64,000 nt of DNA from the NCBI GenBank assembly GCA_940337035.1, contig CALNHX010007395.1:1-64000 (forward strand), read 5' to 3'. The notes beneath the pieces are model-generated. The model was not told the origin of the DNA and ran no database searches. It saw nothing but the letters and a program-made list of their open reading frames with translations. This document shows, piece by piece, positions 1 through 10,012 of this stretch. Position 1 is the first letter of the stretch. Each line of letters begins with the position of its first letter. Position numbers and translations under genes: made by a program. Source of the stretch: Agriotes lineatus (taxonomy: Eukaryota; Arthropoda; Insecta; Coleoptera; Elateridae).

Positions 1-10
1 AGTCTGTTCA

Positions 11-715
11 ATGTCGGCTCGAGTTACATTGGACAGACTGGTCAGTCCATTGACCAAGGATGTCAAGGATTCAGCAGATTTTGTCCAGAAACTAAAGAAC
101 ATAAAGTTAAACAAAGATGATCTCTTAGTCAGTTTTGCCGTAGTATCACTCTTCACGAAAGTGGCGGTTAATGAGGTGCTAGTAATGCTCAAAGATCTCT
201 TGCCCACAGACCAAGTTGAACTTGTCGAAATTTGCTTGAAAAACACTTACTTCAGTTGGAACAATAAAATATACGAACAAGTCGAAGGAGCGGCTATGAG
301 TTCACCGCTATCACCTGTTATCACTAAAATTTACATGAAGGCATTTGAAACCAAGGATCTCGAACTAGCGCTGCTTAAACTGACCTGCTGGTTTAGATAT
401 GTAGGCGATACCTTTGTCATCTGGTCGCCCTGAGGCCAGACATTGAATTTGTTTTTAAAAACCTGAATTATGTATATCCCAACATACAATTTACAGTGGA
501 AATAGAAGAAAATGGCAGTATTTCGTTTCTAGAGGTTCTGGTAAAACGTAAAGCAGATGGTAGTTTAGGACATGCAGTCTATAGAAAAAAAAAAAACACA
601 CACACACGGACAGATGCTAACTCACACCATCATCCAATGATGTGAAGCCATAGAAATAGAAAAAACCTCCAAATAATATAATCAGGAAAGATGGTTTTAA
701 GTAAAACGTGGATTT
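11..715 (+). pseudogene. Penelope-like element (PLE) reverse transcriptase relic, copy 1
   Basis: The open stretch 11-433 reads as a PLE reverse transcriptase: the SSPLSPVITKIYMKAFE segment followed by WFRYVGDTFVIW is the typical PLE motif B to motif C order. The catalytic box is YVGD rather than YVDD, so the second catalytic Asp is lost. After a frameshift at about 433 the frame continues through NIQFTVEIEENGSISFLEVL and a His-rich stretch near 600-630. It then jumps to a piece resembling the C-terminal end of the PLE GIY-YIG endonuclease (EAIEIEK at about 635-660). Most of the endonuclease is missing between 605 and 630, where there is an (A)n(CA)n run. It is truncated by the window edge at the 5' side. 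Family assignment is from motif memory; the decay is seen directly. Confidence 0.85.
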
Positions 716-784
716 CAGTGATACACAATCTAATGCATTGCAACCAGTGTGCGTCATACGGCCAAGCCCACGTATTACGCTGAA

Positions 785-860
785 CCTTAACGACCAATCA
801 GCTTTACGTCGCTTCGAGCGGCTGGCACACAGGACTATAAATAGCTCCACACCAACCTTC
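785..860 (+). promoter_or_regulatory. PLE downstream tail with CCAAT and TATA-like boxes
   Basis: This block follows the endonuclease remnant and contains CCAATCAGC, then CGAGCGGC, then TATAAATA. The same three blocks in the same order follow the second PLE relic at 55653-55715. PLE copies commonly carry promoter-bearing pseudo-LTRs, so this may be a pLTR promoter remnant. That role is an inference; the shared block order is seen. Confidence 0.45.
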
Positions 861-1132
861 AGTTCTTAGTGCGACTTTCACTCTGATGATGCAAGCTGCA
901 AGGTCTTGCAAAACTTTAATGAATATGGGTGCACAAACAGCAACAAGGCCATATCTGCCTAAGTATCCTCATTCTCAATAATCAAACAATACGAGCCACC
1001 AAAGAGCACGGCCATGACGTGAATCGTTGCTCAAGGTGCAAGGCACATTAAGCCAGAAAGACTACGCTGTCGAAATTCTATGTTAACAAGAATTATTCAA
1101 AGTAACTTGTTTACCGGAGTTTAAATTTCACA

Positions 1133-1690
1133 GGATTACTTATGAACAACAAGTGGCCTATCTTGACAAATTAGAGGAGGATAGTGATGCAGATAACGAA
1201 ACTTATGAGGGCGATGCGTCCGATGGGGAATGGATGCTGCCGGCAGCATCGGCTACAAAAGAGGAGTTACATATTAAAGATGTTTATGCAGATGAACAAA
1301 ATAAAATAGAAATAGAAGAGAAAAACAGTGACGTTGGTAATTCTGGAAACGAAGCTGAAACAAGTGTTGCTAATCAACTGGATTTTCGGGGTAGAGATGG
1401 AACAATATGGACGTCCACACCTCCTACAGTAGCAGTTCATACTCTAACACAAAACATATTACTACCCTTTCTGTTAGAGAGGTACATTCAAACGAATATC
1501 TACCCTAGTAATGTGCAATATTTTACTTTCGGAGACCAATCATAAAGCGAAGACTGTATAGCAGCACTGGAATACAGATAATTCTACTAAGTCAGAGAAA
1601 GTTTGGAAAGAATTAACTGCAGAAGAATTTGATAGATGTTTAAGAATACAAATACTAATAGTAGGCAAAGAGCAAAGGGCAACGTTTTCG
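1133..1690 (+). pseudogene. piggyBac-type transposase N-terminal fragment
   Basis: The frame RITYEQQVAYLDKLEEDSDA leads into a long acidic region and then the block LDFRGRDGTIWTSTPP, which resembles the piggyBac/PGBD transposase start of the DDE_Tnp_1_7 domain. The frame stops at 1545. A shifted frame carries VWKELTAEEFDRCLRIQIL (about 1595-1660), similar to the next conserved block. No DDD catalytic core follows. The frame is open upstream to a TTTCACAG at about 1132 that could be a splice acceptor; no ATG lies in frame nearby. A dead fragment, possibly exon-like. The match is from memory of the family. Confidence 0.6.
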
Positions 1691-1699
1691 AACACTTAC

Positions 1700-2830
1700 T
1701 GCATTAATAATAGTACTTTTTTGTTTCGTTTCTGTGTTTGTTATTTTTAGTGTTTTCTTTGTTAAGTTTTGTGACGATTTTCTCAGTTTGATCACATTTA
1801 TTATGATTAGTTAAAGTTCGTTAGTTTTGGTGTCATATGTTTTTATTAAGTTTTTATTATGTATCGTTTGACTTAAATTGTTATCTTTTTTAATCAGTTA
1901 CAGAATTATTTAAATTAAACGACTACATTTTCCATGGTCTACCAATTATTATTAGATTTCGAATATGGATATATCAAAAATATAAATGTTTAAATCTGAA
2001 CAAGTGTAACTTTATCTTTTTAAGTAGAAAACGTTTAGTATTTGTACAAAGTTTCAAATAATTATCTTTGAACGTTTCGAAAGTATTAAACAAAAAAGAT
2101 CCTCAGCACTACACTTTTAACACCCTGTATCTGGAAAACCAAGGGGTTTTCGGTCTACGGTTATATAAAGTTTTCTTAATATTTCCGGTTCTAGAATTCG
2201 CTATTAAAGTTTAGCGCTAATTTTGGGACACCCTGTATACAAGAAAAATAATTCACAGCAAGCTAACAAGCATTATCTTGCAACAAGCCATGGCAACGAT
2301 TGCCACTTTATCAGGCATATTGAATGTATGGAAGGAAGACCCGTGGTTCAGTTAGAACCTTGCTAAGAAGTCATTCAGCCTAGAAATTCAACTTGTTGTC
2401 TTCAGGTGACAGCGAGATGCTACATCTGTAGATCAACAAAAAGCAAAGAAAAACAAGAAAAGCTTGTTGCGTATGTTGCAAACCCGTGTGTGTAGAACAC
2501 AATAAAGAAATTGAAAAATGTATTCCTTGCAGGCAGTAGTTTGTAATTTGACAATTCTCTTCAGAAAAGTTAAATTTAATTGTATGTTTATATTATACCG
2601 ATATAATGTACTTTGCAAGTATCAATAAAGAGATTACTTTCCCACTGCATTATGAAAGCACTATTTACGAAAGTTGTACCAGGGTACCGCGTGATACGAA
2701 TAGCGAATGAACACTTTTAACTGAAAATGTTACCAAAAGCGTTTCTGAGATTTAGATTCTTGTTACAATTATATGTATTTCTCAACTAAGTTTGAGGTGT
2801 CAGAGAGCCACACAATAATATCTTAAATAT
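1700..2830. other. No gene; two ACACCCTGTAT motifs
   Basis: AT-rich sequence without coding signal. Two directly repeated ACCCTGTAT-type motifs lie at 2120-2130 and 2229-2239, about 110 bp apart, the kind of terminus seen on other repeats in this window (3012, 10661, 11083, 33380, 44255). Confidence 0.4.
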
Positions 2831-3012
2831 AGAATGATCAAAAATTATTTTCATCTAGTATGGCCATGGAATGATTCCTAATTTATGAATGCAATTATAA
2901 CGCACTTAAAAATCAAATGTCAAGTTTGGCATTTAAGTATAAACATAGTTGCATTTATAAATTAGGAACTATTCCATAGCCATACTAGTTGAAAATAATT
3001 TTTGATCATACT
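2831..3012. repeat. Fold-back (palindromic) MITE
   Basis: The left arm 2831-2895 and right arm 2948-3012 are inverted copies of about 65 bp with only scattered mismatches, separated by a loop of about 52 bp. The arms begin near ATGATCAAAAATTATTTTCA. It abuts the outer end of the inverted-repeat element starting at 3012. No coding capacity. Confidence 0.8.
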
Positions 3013-3279
3013 ATACAGGGTGAGTCGGGAGGAACGTATCAAACTCCAAGAGTGTATTATACACGAGAAAATTGTAAAAAAACTCAAATGTTGTTATCCG
3101 ATTTTTATTTGTTTTCAAGTTACAGCATTACAAAAAATCTGTAAAATGCTTTACCCAGAACTTCCCCCGTCGACATTGTGACACTAAATAATTTTAAAAT
3201 TGAAATTAAGTTAGGAGTAAAAATATCTTCACGTTTCTAATAAATTAAATAAATTTTCAAATAAAAAAGTCTATTAATG

Positions 3280-3345
3280 GAGGGATTTGAACCGCGGCGT
3301 TTGCGACTGCGAACAAAGCCGCGCTTTGGCCAAGTTCTAACAGCG
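3280..3345 (-). repeat. tRNA-like sequence (possible tRNA-derived SINE remnant)
   Basis: The minus strand contains a T-arm-like GGTTCAAATCCC box preceded by TTGGCCAAAGCGCGG, reminiscent of D-arm and box A spacing. The arms do not fold into a convincing cloverleaf by eye. It is more likely a tRNA-derived relic inside the outer repeat than a working tRNA gene. Confidence 0.3.
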
Positions 3346-3377
3346 CTATGGAGCCCTGTTAGTATCGTTCTGTTTTA

Positions 3378-3382
3378 GTAGG
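3378..3382. repeat. Left target-site duplication GTAGG
   Basis: GTAGG directly precedes the TG start of the left LTR and is repeated exactly after the right LTR (10008-10012). Five-base duplications are usual for BEL/Pao insertions. Confidence 0.95.
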
Positions 3383-4188
3383 TGTTTTTTGTACGATTAA
3401 CTTGATAAGAGGCTTCCACGAATGGGGCCCCCAATTAATCCACTGCGAGTTCCGGTTCAATGGGATTGCCGGGAACTGCCACTTAATAACCCTAACTTGG
3501 GTTCAGTTAGTTGTTGGAGTGAAACAAGATTTAACAAACACGAGTATATTGAGTAACAACGATTACAAACGTCACTGATGGACCGATGGTTTTTTACAAA
3601 AGCTTCAACTGTTGTGACACGCTTGGATTGGCCACGCGAAAATAGCGAATTGCGCGTAACCGTAACACAAAACAACCTGGAAACGACTTTACCAGGGAGT
3701 TAGACCGAAACGCAAACTAGCACAAAGCATAGCTGAACTTGCTTCCTCGAGGCTCTGAATCTAACTAACTCTGAATTTACAGCGAGACGAACTCGCCAAT
3801 TCAAGGAGGGGCAAGCTCAAACACTATTGGCTGAGGCGATCCTGCGTAGCCAATCGGAGCATCGCACGTTATTTAGGAAAAATGCTTATTCTAAGAAACC
3901 TTAATGCTAAGCTCTCTCAATGAGGCAATTGAACGAAATCCATAAACCCATGATTCCCAAATATGCTAAGTCGGCTTAAGTTCTAGTAGAAAATGTATCC
4001 ATCCGCTTTAAAGCCATTAAGGGAAGCTTACAAATTCCTTTCCAACATTAACAGAGGCAAACAAATACGGCAAGATGCAAATTTGGCTTTACCACGACCT
4101 TTGAATGAGATAAAACAGTTATGACTTGAATTACGTGATTAATTATAATCAAAAAGGTTTTGATGCACGCATCTGTGTGAATCAAACA
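3383..4188 (-). repeat. 3' LTR of the BEL/Pao element (806 bp)
   Basis: Runs from TG at 3383 to CA at 4188 on the plus strand and matches 9202-10007 at a constant offset of 5819. Short 72-codon frames inside both LTRs are identical copies and not genes. Confidence 0.95.
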
Positions 4189-4202
4189 TGCCGCCCCCGA
4201 AG
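4189..4202 (-). other. Polypurine tract candidate
   Basis: On the minus strand the sequence just before the 3' LTR is G-rich (CTTCGGGGGCGGCA) and touches the LTR start, the position expected for the plus-strand primer. It is interrupted by pyrimidines, so the assignment rests mostly on position. Confidence 0.55.
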
Positions 4203-4413
4203 TGCCGACTATGGCACGACGTGATTAAATCCCAAAATTAAACTGAAATCTAACACTACAAAATAATCAAATGCATAACAAGAACTAATGACAGATGATA
4301 ATCCAAGAGTCTTACAGATAACTTACAACTAGCATGAATACAAGCAAAGAAACAACTAAACCTAGCAAAATGTTCAATTAGCGAAAACTACCAACTAAGA
4401 GCAAAGTCAATGT

Positions 4414-7400
4414 TTATTGCCCTTGATCGCAATGATCGTCTTTGGGTAGGATGTACACTTTACGCACCGAGCGTTTCAGGAGATTCCCTCGGGAATCGCG
4501 CACTTGCACCACACGCACAACACCATCCGCTCCTGGATATGTGGCCGAAATGATTGCCAGTGGCCAACGGTAGCTTGGAGATGCCTCGTCGTGGACGAGT
4601 ACCACGTCGCCCACCTGGGGGGCTAGAGACGTGCTGGAGGACTTCCACTTAGGCCGGCGCTGCAGGAGGTGGAGGTAGTCCCGGGACCAACGATCCCAAA
4701 ACTGCTGAGACAGCCGCTGGACCAGCCCATAGCGGCTGAGACGATTTTCCGGTATGCCCTGGAGTTGGGCTTCCGGAAACGAAGTCAGCTTCCGACCGAT
4801 CAAGAAGTGGGCAGGAGTAAGGACTTCGGGGAATGAGGCGTCGGTAGGGAGAACACAGAGTGGGCGGGAATTTAGTATCGCCTCCACTTGAGTCAGCATG
4901 GTGTAATACTCAACGAAAGTTAACTTTGCATTGCAAGATATTCGCCTTAAATAATATTTCAATAACTTTACCCCCGCTTCCCAAATGCCGCCAAAGTGCG
5001 GAGAGCGTGCCGGAATAAAATTCCACTTAATGTTATGTTTCGACAATTCTTCCCTTATGCATTGCTCACTAGAGCCTGACAGGATATTTTTTAATTCCGA
5101 TAGCTGATTTCTGGCACCGGTGAAACTGGAATAGCGCCTGAAAAGTTCAAATTCTGGGACGCGATGGTGAAGAGTGGCCACTACTGGGCGCGACTCTTGG
5201 GCTGCTAGCTCACCCGAATCAATTTTAACGGGCTGGGGTTTTAGGTCCGCCTGTGACAAAAACTCTGGCCCGTGCCACCACAAGCGTGAGTTGAGTAACT
5301 CCTGGGGTAACATTCCCCTGCTAATTATATCGGACGGGTAGCAACTTGTACGCACGTGAAACCATTCTTCCCTATTGCTTAGTTCGTGAATCTCGGACAC
5401 CCGGTTCGCGACGAACGTCTTCCAATTACTCGCATCCTTATTTATCCAGTGCAGAGTTATGGTGGAGTCCGACCAATAGTACACGCGGTCAAATTTAAAT
5501 GCGGAGGAATCGAGTATAGTTTTAATCAAACGAGCCAACAGTAAGGCTGCGCAAAGCTCCAAACGAGGCAAGGATATTGTTTTTAATGGAGCGACCCTTG
5601 ACTTAGCACAAAGCAAATTGGTGGTGACATTACCGCGCGCGTCAACGCAACGTATATACACGGCGCACCCGTAGGCTACAGAACTCGCGTCCGCAAATCC
5701 GTGGAGATCTATCGAATTTATGTCATCGCAAATTACCCGTCTCGGAATTGCCAACGAGCCCAAAGAGCGTAATGAAGAATGGAGTTCGTCGTATCTGGAG
5801 CGCATCTCCATGGGCACCGTTTCGTCCCATGACAACTTCAACTGCCAAAGCCGTTGCACGAGAAGTTTCAAAGTTAGAACGCTTGGACCAAGTAGTCCCA
5901 AGGGATCGAATATTTGAGCCATACTAGAGAGTATAGCCCGCTTGGTAACTGATTTGCAACAGCTAGGGTTTACTCTGTAACTTAGCACGTCCCGCCGAGT
6001 ATCCCAAAAAATGCCGAGAGTTTTCTCCGTGGCGTCTTCCGTCAAAGAAATGGGCTCCATGCTGCCGCGATCTACACCAATGGCGCTAGCTACTTCACTG
6101 TCGTTGGATGCCCACTTTCGCAATTCAAACCCGTACCCCGACAAAGCGCTACTAATTTCGAATTGCGTTTTTATGGCTTCCGCCCTATTTTCAAAACCAG
6201 TCAGTAGGTCATCTACATAAAAATCCCGGCTAATTCTTAATGAGGCCTCTGGAAGCGATGCTTCGATTTCCTGGGCGATTTGTATCAAGCACCTAGTTGC
6301 TAGGTACGAGGCTGATTTAGTACCGTAGGTGACCGTTAATAATTTGAAGCATTTTACCGCTGAGGTTTTGTCGTCACGCCATAAAATTAATTGGTATTGC
6401 GTCTGCGAGGGGTCCACGAGAATTTGCCTATACATTTTGGCGCAATCTGCTTTCAGCACGTACTTGAATTGCCTAAAGCGACAAAGAATTGCAAACAACG
6501 ACTGCTGGACCACTGGGCCCTTATGTTGAAGGTCGTTAAGCGATACTCCGGAGGAGGACGCACAACTGCCGTCAAAAACAACGCGATGTTTGGTCGTTGA
6601 ACTGTCCTCCTTTATGACTGGCAAATGTGGTAAATAAAACCTAGGATGAGGAAGGCTCGCTTCGTCGTCCACCTTGCTCAAGTGACCAAGCGACTCGTAT
6701 TCTTTGAGAAATGCGGAATACGCGGTTTTCAACTCGGGATTTTTTGACAATTTGTTTTCTAATGAATAGAAACGCTTTAACGCTATACCGCGCGAGTCTC
6801 CCAGCGATGGAGCATCTTTCCTGAAAGGTATGCTCACGATGAACCTACGCGGCTCCGACGACGCCCGTTTCGTAGTCGATTGAAAATGGTCTTCGCAAAA
6901 TTTGTCATCAGCAGAGAGTCGGCCTGATGAACCGTAAGCCCCCTCGATTTCCCAAAATCTCTGAATGCCGTGCTCGATGCCGGCTACACTTAAATGAACT
7001 CTATTTGAAAGCATGAGCGCTCGATTTTCGATGTTCATGTTTCCGCCTAAAACCCAACCAAAAAGAGTTTTTGTTAAGAATGGCTTCTCTGGGCCCAATT
7101 TCACCTGTCCCTGACAGAGCACTTGCCAAAAGACATTCGCGCCTAATAAAAGATCAATCTTTCCCGGTGTATTACAATCTGAATCGGCTAGCACAATGTT
7201 TGGTGGGATCTTCAAATCCCTCAACGAGAAAGAAAGGGCCGGCAGAGGGTCCGTAATTTTGTCTAACACAATACAGCTCAAAATGTCCTCGTATTTCCCG
7301 TTACGGGAGCGGATTCGAACGTTTGCTCTGAATTCAGCGTTCAGAGCCCTGGCACCAACACCCGACAGTGAGGTGATATTACCTCGTTTCTCAATTTTCA

Positions 7401-8907
7401 AATTTTGACACAAGTCGGCGCTAACTAAGTTAAGTTGGGATCCGGGGTCCAAAAGAGCTTTTGCCCGGGAAAATGACCCGGAGGATCCTTCTACGAATAC
7501 GCTAACCGTGGACAATAAAACTTGCGCTGGCGCCGCGATTGCAGGACGGCTACAAGCTGCTGAAACGGATGCGACGGGTGCCTCGCTCGGGGAGACGGCC
7601 CCGACCTCCCGTGCGTCACTGCTGGATTCTGGCGGTCCAGGACGCGGCGACGAAGTATTTTCGTGCGCGTCGCGCTTTGGACGCAAACACAGTAAAGTAT
7701 GGTGCTTTTTTCTGCATACGCGGCATCTCGACGATGTGCATTTTACCACGAAATGTCCGGGCTTGAGACAATTGTTGCATAATTTCAAACGACGCGTCTC
7801 TTCGATACGAGCGTTTACCGACAATTTTGAGAATGATTCGCAAGCGCTAATCGAATGATTACTATTTTTGCAAAAATCACAAGAGTGATTACCTTGCTCT
7901 CTGGCTACATGAGCGCGTGCATGACTTTTTTGCTCGGATCCCTGATTTCCCAAACTCGAACCTATTTTCGCAGCTTCCAGCGAACCTAATAAGTGACTTT
8001 TGCTCTCTAAAAAATCTAACAACTCTCGCAAAGTAGGAAATTGTCCGGCATGTTTGCATAATTCCCAGTCAGTCTGCATTGCTGAGCTGAGCTTCGAAAC
8101 TATGATATGTATTAGTATGGTGTCGACTGTGGGTTCCCCGTACGCCTTTAAAATTTCCAAAATTCTAACTACACTATCGAGCAGCCTTTGAACAGACGAA
8201 TGTGAATCCTTTTTTACGTTCTCTAAACTGAATAACGCATTTATGTTTGATTTTACGATCAGTTTCTTATTTTCAAATCGCTTGACTAGAATGTCCCAAG
8301 CAATGGTATAGTTATCGTTGGTAACTTTTAACGACGAGATTGAACTAGCAGCTTCTGCCTTAAGGGAAGAAATCAAATAGTAAAATTTCTGAACGTTGGT
8401 CAAATTAACGTTGTTATGAATAAGCGACGTAAAGGAGTCATGAAATTGAACCCAATTCTCGAATTTCCCCGAAAAGGAAGGCAAATCTAAGGGTGGTAAT
8501 CTTAATCCAGCGAGCTCTCCTGAAGGGCCACTTTGCGAAGAATTTTGACCTACATTCGGTTTTATACCCGAACTGATCTTATTTTTTGATAAGAATTCCT
8601 TTACTGCGCTACTAATCTCACTAAAATGAGTCATAAAAGAGTCAAATTCATTGAAAAGTTCATCAAAGTTTTCAGCGTCGGCCTCCATTAGGCCCTCCAT
8701 TGACTTCTTATACTCATCCAACAAATTTTGGAAACAACTAAACTCTTCTGACAAGTTGCCGACCTCGTGAGCCTTCACGGGGCTGGACGAAGAAATTCTA
8801 TGAAATAGAGTTTTGAAACGATCTACTTGGGCTTTTATGAATTTGCAACGAGTGGTTAAAGTGCGAGTTTCCGACATGACCGCTGATGCCGAACGAGTTT
8901 CCACCAT
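4414..8907 (-). CDS. BEL/Pao Gag-Pol polyprotein with integrase deletion (1497 aa)
   Basis: Single uninterrupted frame. ATG at 8907 is chosen as the first ATG (MVETRSASAV); the frame is open a few codons further upstream but without an ATG. Order of domains: DUF1759-type Gag starting at LPPLDLPSFSGKFENW (about residues 140-300); zinc knuckles CNNCLKPGHF and CRVCRKKHH (about 345-410); Pao aspartic protease with LLDPGSQLNLV (about 480); reverse transcriptase with FYVDD (about 900); RNase H region with FADAS and LPRLELCAALLLARL (about 1070-1120). Integrase resumes only at GARNQLSELKNIL (about 1262), with the third acidic catalytic residue in HFGGIWEAG, and continues to the C-terminal GDVVLVHDE domain. 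The HHCC zinc domain and the first two catalytic Asp are absent. Intact BEL Pol plus Gag is usually several hundred residues longer. No frameshifts or stops otherwise. Confidence 0.95.
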   Translation of the reverse strand: MVETRSASAVMSETRTLTTRCKFIKAQVDRFKTLFHRISSSSPVKAHEVGNLSEEFSCFQNLLDEYKKSMEGLMEADAENFDELFNEFDSFMTHFSEISSAVKEFLSKNKISSGIKPNVGQNSSQSGPSGELAGLRLPPLDLPSFSGKFENWVQFHDSFTSLIHNNVNLTNVQKFYYLISSLKAEAASSISSLKVTNDNYTIAWDILVKRFENKKLIVKSNINALFSLENVKKDSHSSVQRLLDSVVRILEILKAYGEPTVDTILIHIIVSKLSSAMQTDWELCKHAGQFPTLRELLDFLESKSHLLGSLEAAKIGSSLGNQGSEQKSHARAHVAREQGNHSCDFCKNSNHSISACESFSKLSVNARIEETRRLKLCNNCLKPGHFVVKCTSSRCRVCRKKHHTLLCLRPKRDAHENTSSPRPGPPESSSDAREVGAVSPSEAPVASVSAACSRPAIAAPAQVLLSTVSVFVEGSSGSFSRAKALLDPGSQLNLVSADLCQNLKIEKRGNITSLSGVGARALNAEFRANVRIRSRNGKYEDILSCIVLDKITDPLPALSFSLRDLKIPPNIVLADSDCNTPGKIDLLLGANVFWQVLCQGQVKLGPEKPFLTKTLFGWVLGGNMNIENRALMLSNRVHLSVAGIEHGIQRFWEIEGAYGSSGRLSADDKFCEDHFQSTTKRASSEPRRFIVSIPFRKDAPSLGDSRGIALKRFYSLENKLSKNPELKTAYSAFLKEYESLGHLSKVDDEASLPHPRFYLPHLPVIKEDSSTTKHRVVFDGSCASSSGVSLNDLQHKGPVVQQSLFAILCRFRQFKYVLKADCAKMYRQILVDPSQTQYQLILWRDDKTSAVKCFKLLTVTYGTKSASYLATRCLIQIAQEIEASLPEASLRISRDFYVDDLLTGFENRAEAIKTQFEISSALSGYGFELRKWASNDSEVASAIGVDRGSMEPISLTEDATEKTLGIFWDTRRDVLSYRVNPSCCKSVTKRAILSSMAQIFDPLGLLGPSVLTLKLLVQRLWQLKLSWDETVPMEMRSRYDELHSSLRSLGSLAIPRRVICDDINSIDLHGFADASSVAYGCAVYIRCVDARGNVTTNLLCAKSRVAPLKTISLPRLELCAALLLARLIKTILDSSAFKFDRVYYWSDSTITLHWINKDASNWKTFVANRVSEIHELSNREEWFHVRTSCYPSDIISRGMLPQELLNSRLWWHGPEFLSQADLKPQPVKIDSGELAAQESRPVVATLHHRVPEFELFRRYSSFTGARNQLSELKNILSGSSEQCIREELSKHNIKWNFIPARSPHFGGIWEAGVKLLKYYLRRISCNAKLTFVEYYTMLTQVEAILNSRPLCVLPTDASFPEVLTPAHFLIGRKLTSFPEAQLQGIPENRLSRYGLVQRLSQQFWDRWSRDYLHLLQRRPKWKSSSTSLAPQVGDVVLVHDEASPSYRWPLAIISATYPGADGVVRVVQVRDSRGNLLKRSVRKVYILPKDDHCDQGQ

Positions 8908-9183
8908 GACTGACACAAGCAAAAAACAACACTAAACGAAGGTGTAATGGAAAAGGACTTACTTTTGATTTGAGAACGTAGTAACTTCTTGACGAACAGA
9001 AAACCAACTTGCTGCCGATCGCTGCCGCTTGACGTGGGAACTGGACTCGGTGTAAGCTCTCGATGGTTGAATTTCCTGGCGTTGGGGAAGCTTCTTGACG
9101 CTCTCCGACGAAACGATGTTGGAGCAATTGCATCCACCAGCTACTGGAAACTTGTACACTCGCGTTTTTTAGCTTCTTCCAAA
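8908..9183 (-). other. 5' leader of the BEL/Pao element
   Basis: About 275 bp between the primer site and the Gag-Pol ATG. Several short frames occur on both strands but none looks like a gene. It would be the untranslated and packaging region of the RNA. Confidence 0.7.
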
Positions 9184-9200
9184 TCCGGCTCGAAGGACCA
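9184..9200 (-). other. Primer-binding site complementary to tRNA-Tyr
   Basis: The minus strand reads TGGTCCTTCGAGCCGGA starting one base inside the 5' LTR. This is complementary to the 3' end of insect tRNA-Tyr (CCGGCTCGAAGGACCA). The one-base gap to the LTR edge is normal for LTR retrotransposons. The tRNA identity is from memory of the Drosophila tRNA-Tyr acceptor end. Confidence 0.85.
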
Positions 9201-9201
9201 A

Positions 9202-10007
9202 TGTTTTTTGTACGATTAACTTGATAAGAGGCTTCCACGAATGGGGCCCCCAATTAATCCACTGCGAGTTCCGGTTCAATGGGATTGCCGGGAACTGCCA
9301 CTTAATAACCCTAACTTGGGTTCAGTTAGTTGTTGGAGTGAAACAAGATTTAACAAACACGAGTATATTGAGTAACAACGATTACAAACGTCACTGATGG
9401 ACCGATGGTTTTTTACAAAAGCTTCAACTGTTGTGACACGCTTGGATTGGCCACGCGAAAATAGCGAATTGCGCGTAACCGTAACACAAAACAACCTGGA
9501 AACGACTTTACCAGGGAGTTAGACCGAAACGCAAACTAGCACAAAGCATAGCTGAACTTGCTTCCTCGAGGCTCTGAATCTAACTAACTCTGAATTTACA
9601 GCGAGACGAACTCGCCAATTCAAGGAGGGGCAAGTTCAAACACTATTGGCTGAGGCGATCCTGCGTAGCCAATCGGAGCATCGCACGTTATTTAGGAAAA
9701 ATGCTTATTCTAAGAAACCTTAATGCTAAGCTCTCTCAATGAGGCAATTGAACGAAATCCATAAACCCATGATTCCCAAATATGCTAAGTCGGCTTAAGT
9801 TCTAGTAGAAAATGTATCCATCCGCTTTAAAGCCATTAAGGGAAGCTTACAAATTCCTTTCCAACATTAACAGAGGCAAACAAATACGGCAAGATGCAAA
9901 TTTGGCTTTACCACGACCTTTGAATGAGATAAAACAGTTATGACTTGAATTACGTGATTAATTATAATCAAAAAGGTTTTGATGCACGCATCTGTGTGAA
10001 TCAAACA
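9202..10007 (-). repeat. 5' LTR of the BEL/Pao element (806 bp)
   Basis: TG...CA bounded, matching 3383-4188 with one difference (T at 9635 versus C at 3816). On the minus strand it would hold the promoter and transcription start. Confidence 0.95.
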
Positions 10008-10012
10008 GTAGG
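10008..10012. repeat. Right target-site duplication GTAGG
   Basis: Exact partner of 3378-3382. Confidence 0.95.

Larger units (their letters stand above)
3383..10007 (-). mobile_element. Young BEL/Pao LTR retrotransposon
   Basis: Complete in outline: LTR (9202-10007), primer site, leader, single gag-pol frame, purine-rich tract, LTR (3383-4188), with GTAGG duplicated at both borders. It is transcribed on the minus strand. The two LTRs, compared line by line, differ only at 3816 versus 9635, so insertion was recent. It sits inside an older inverted-repeat element. The pol frame is open end to end but has lost most of integrase, so this copy probably could move only with enzyme supplied in trans, or arose from such a defective lineage. 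Confidence 0.95.

Noticed and set aside
3280..3345. Functional tRNA gene
   Set aside because: A box-B-like GGTTCAAATCC is present, but the stems do not pair into a cloverleaf; kept only as a low-confidence tRNA-like repeat.
3457..3675. 72-codon minus frame repeated exactly at 9276-9494
   Set aside because: Both lie inside the LTRs; the identity reflects the LTR pair, not a duplicated gene.
7508..7858. 116-codon plus frame inside the Gag-Pol region
   Set aside because: Antisense shadow of the BEL/Pao polyprotein with no motifs of its own.
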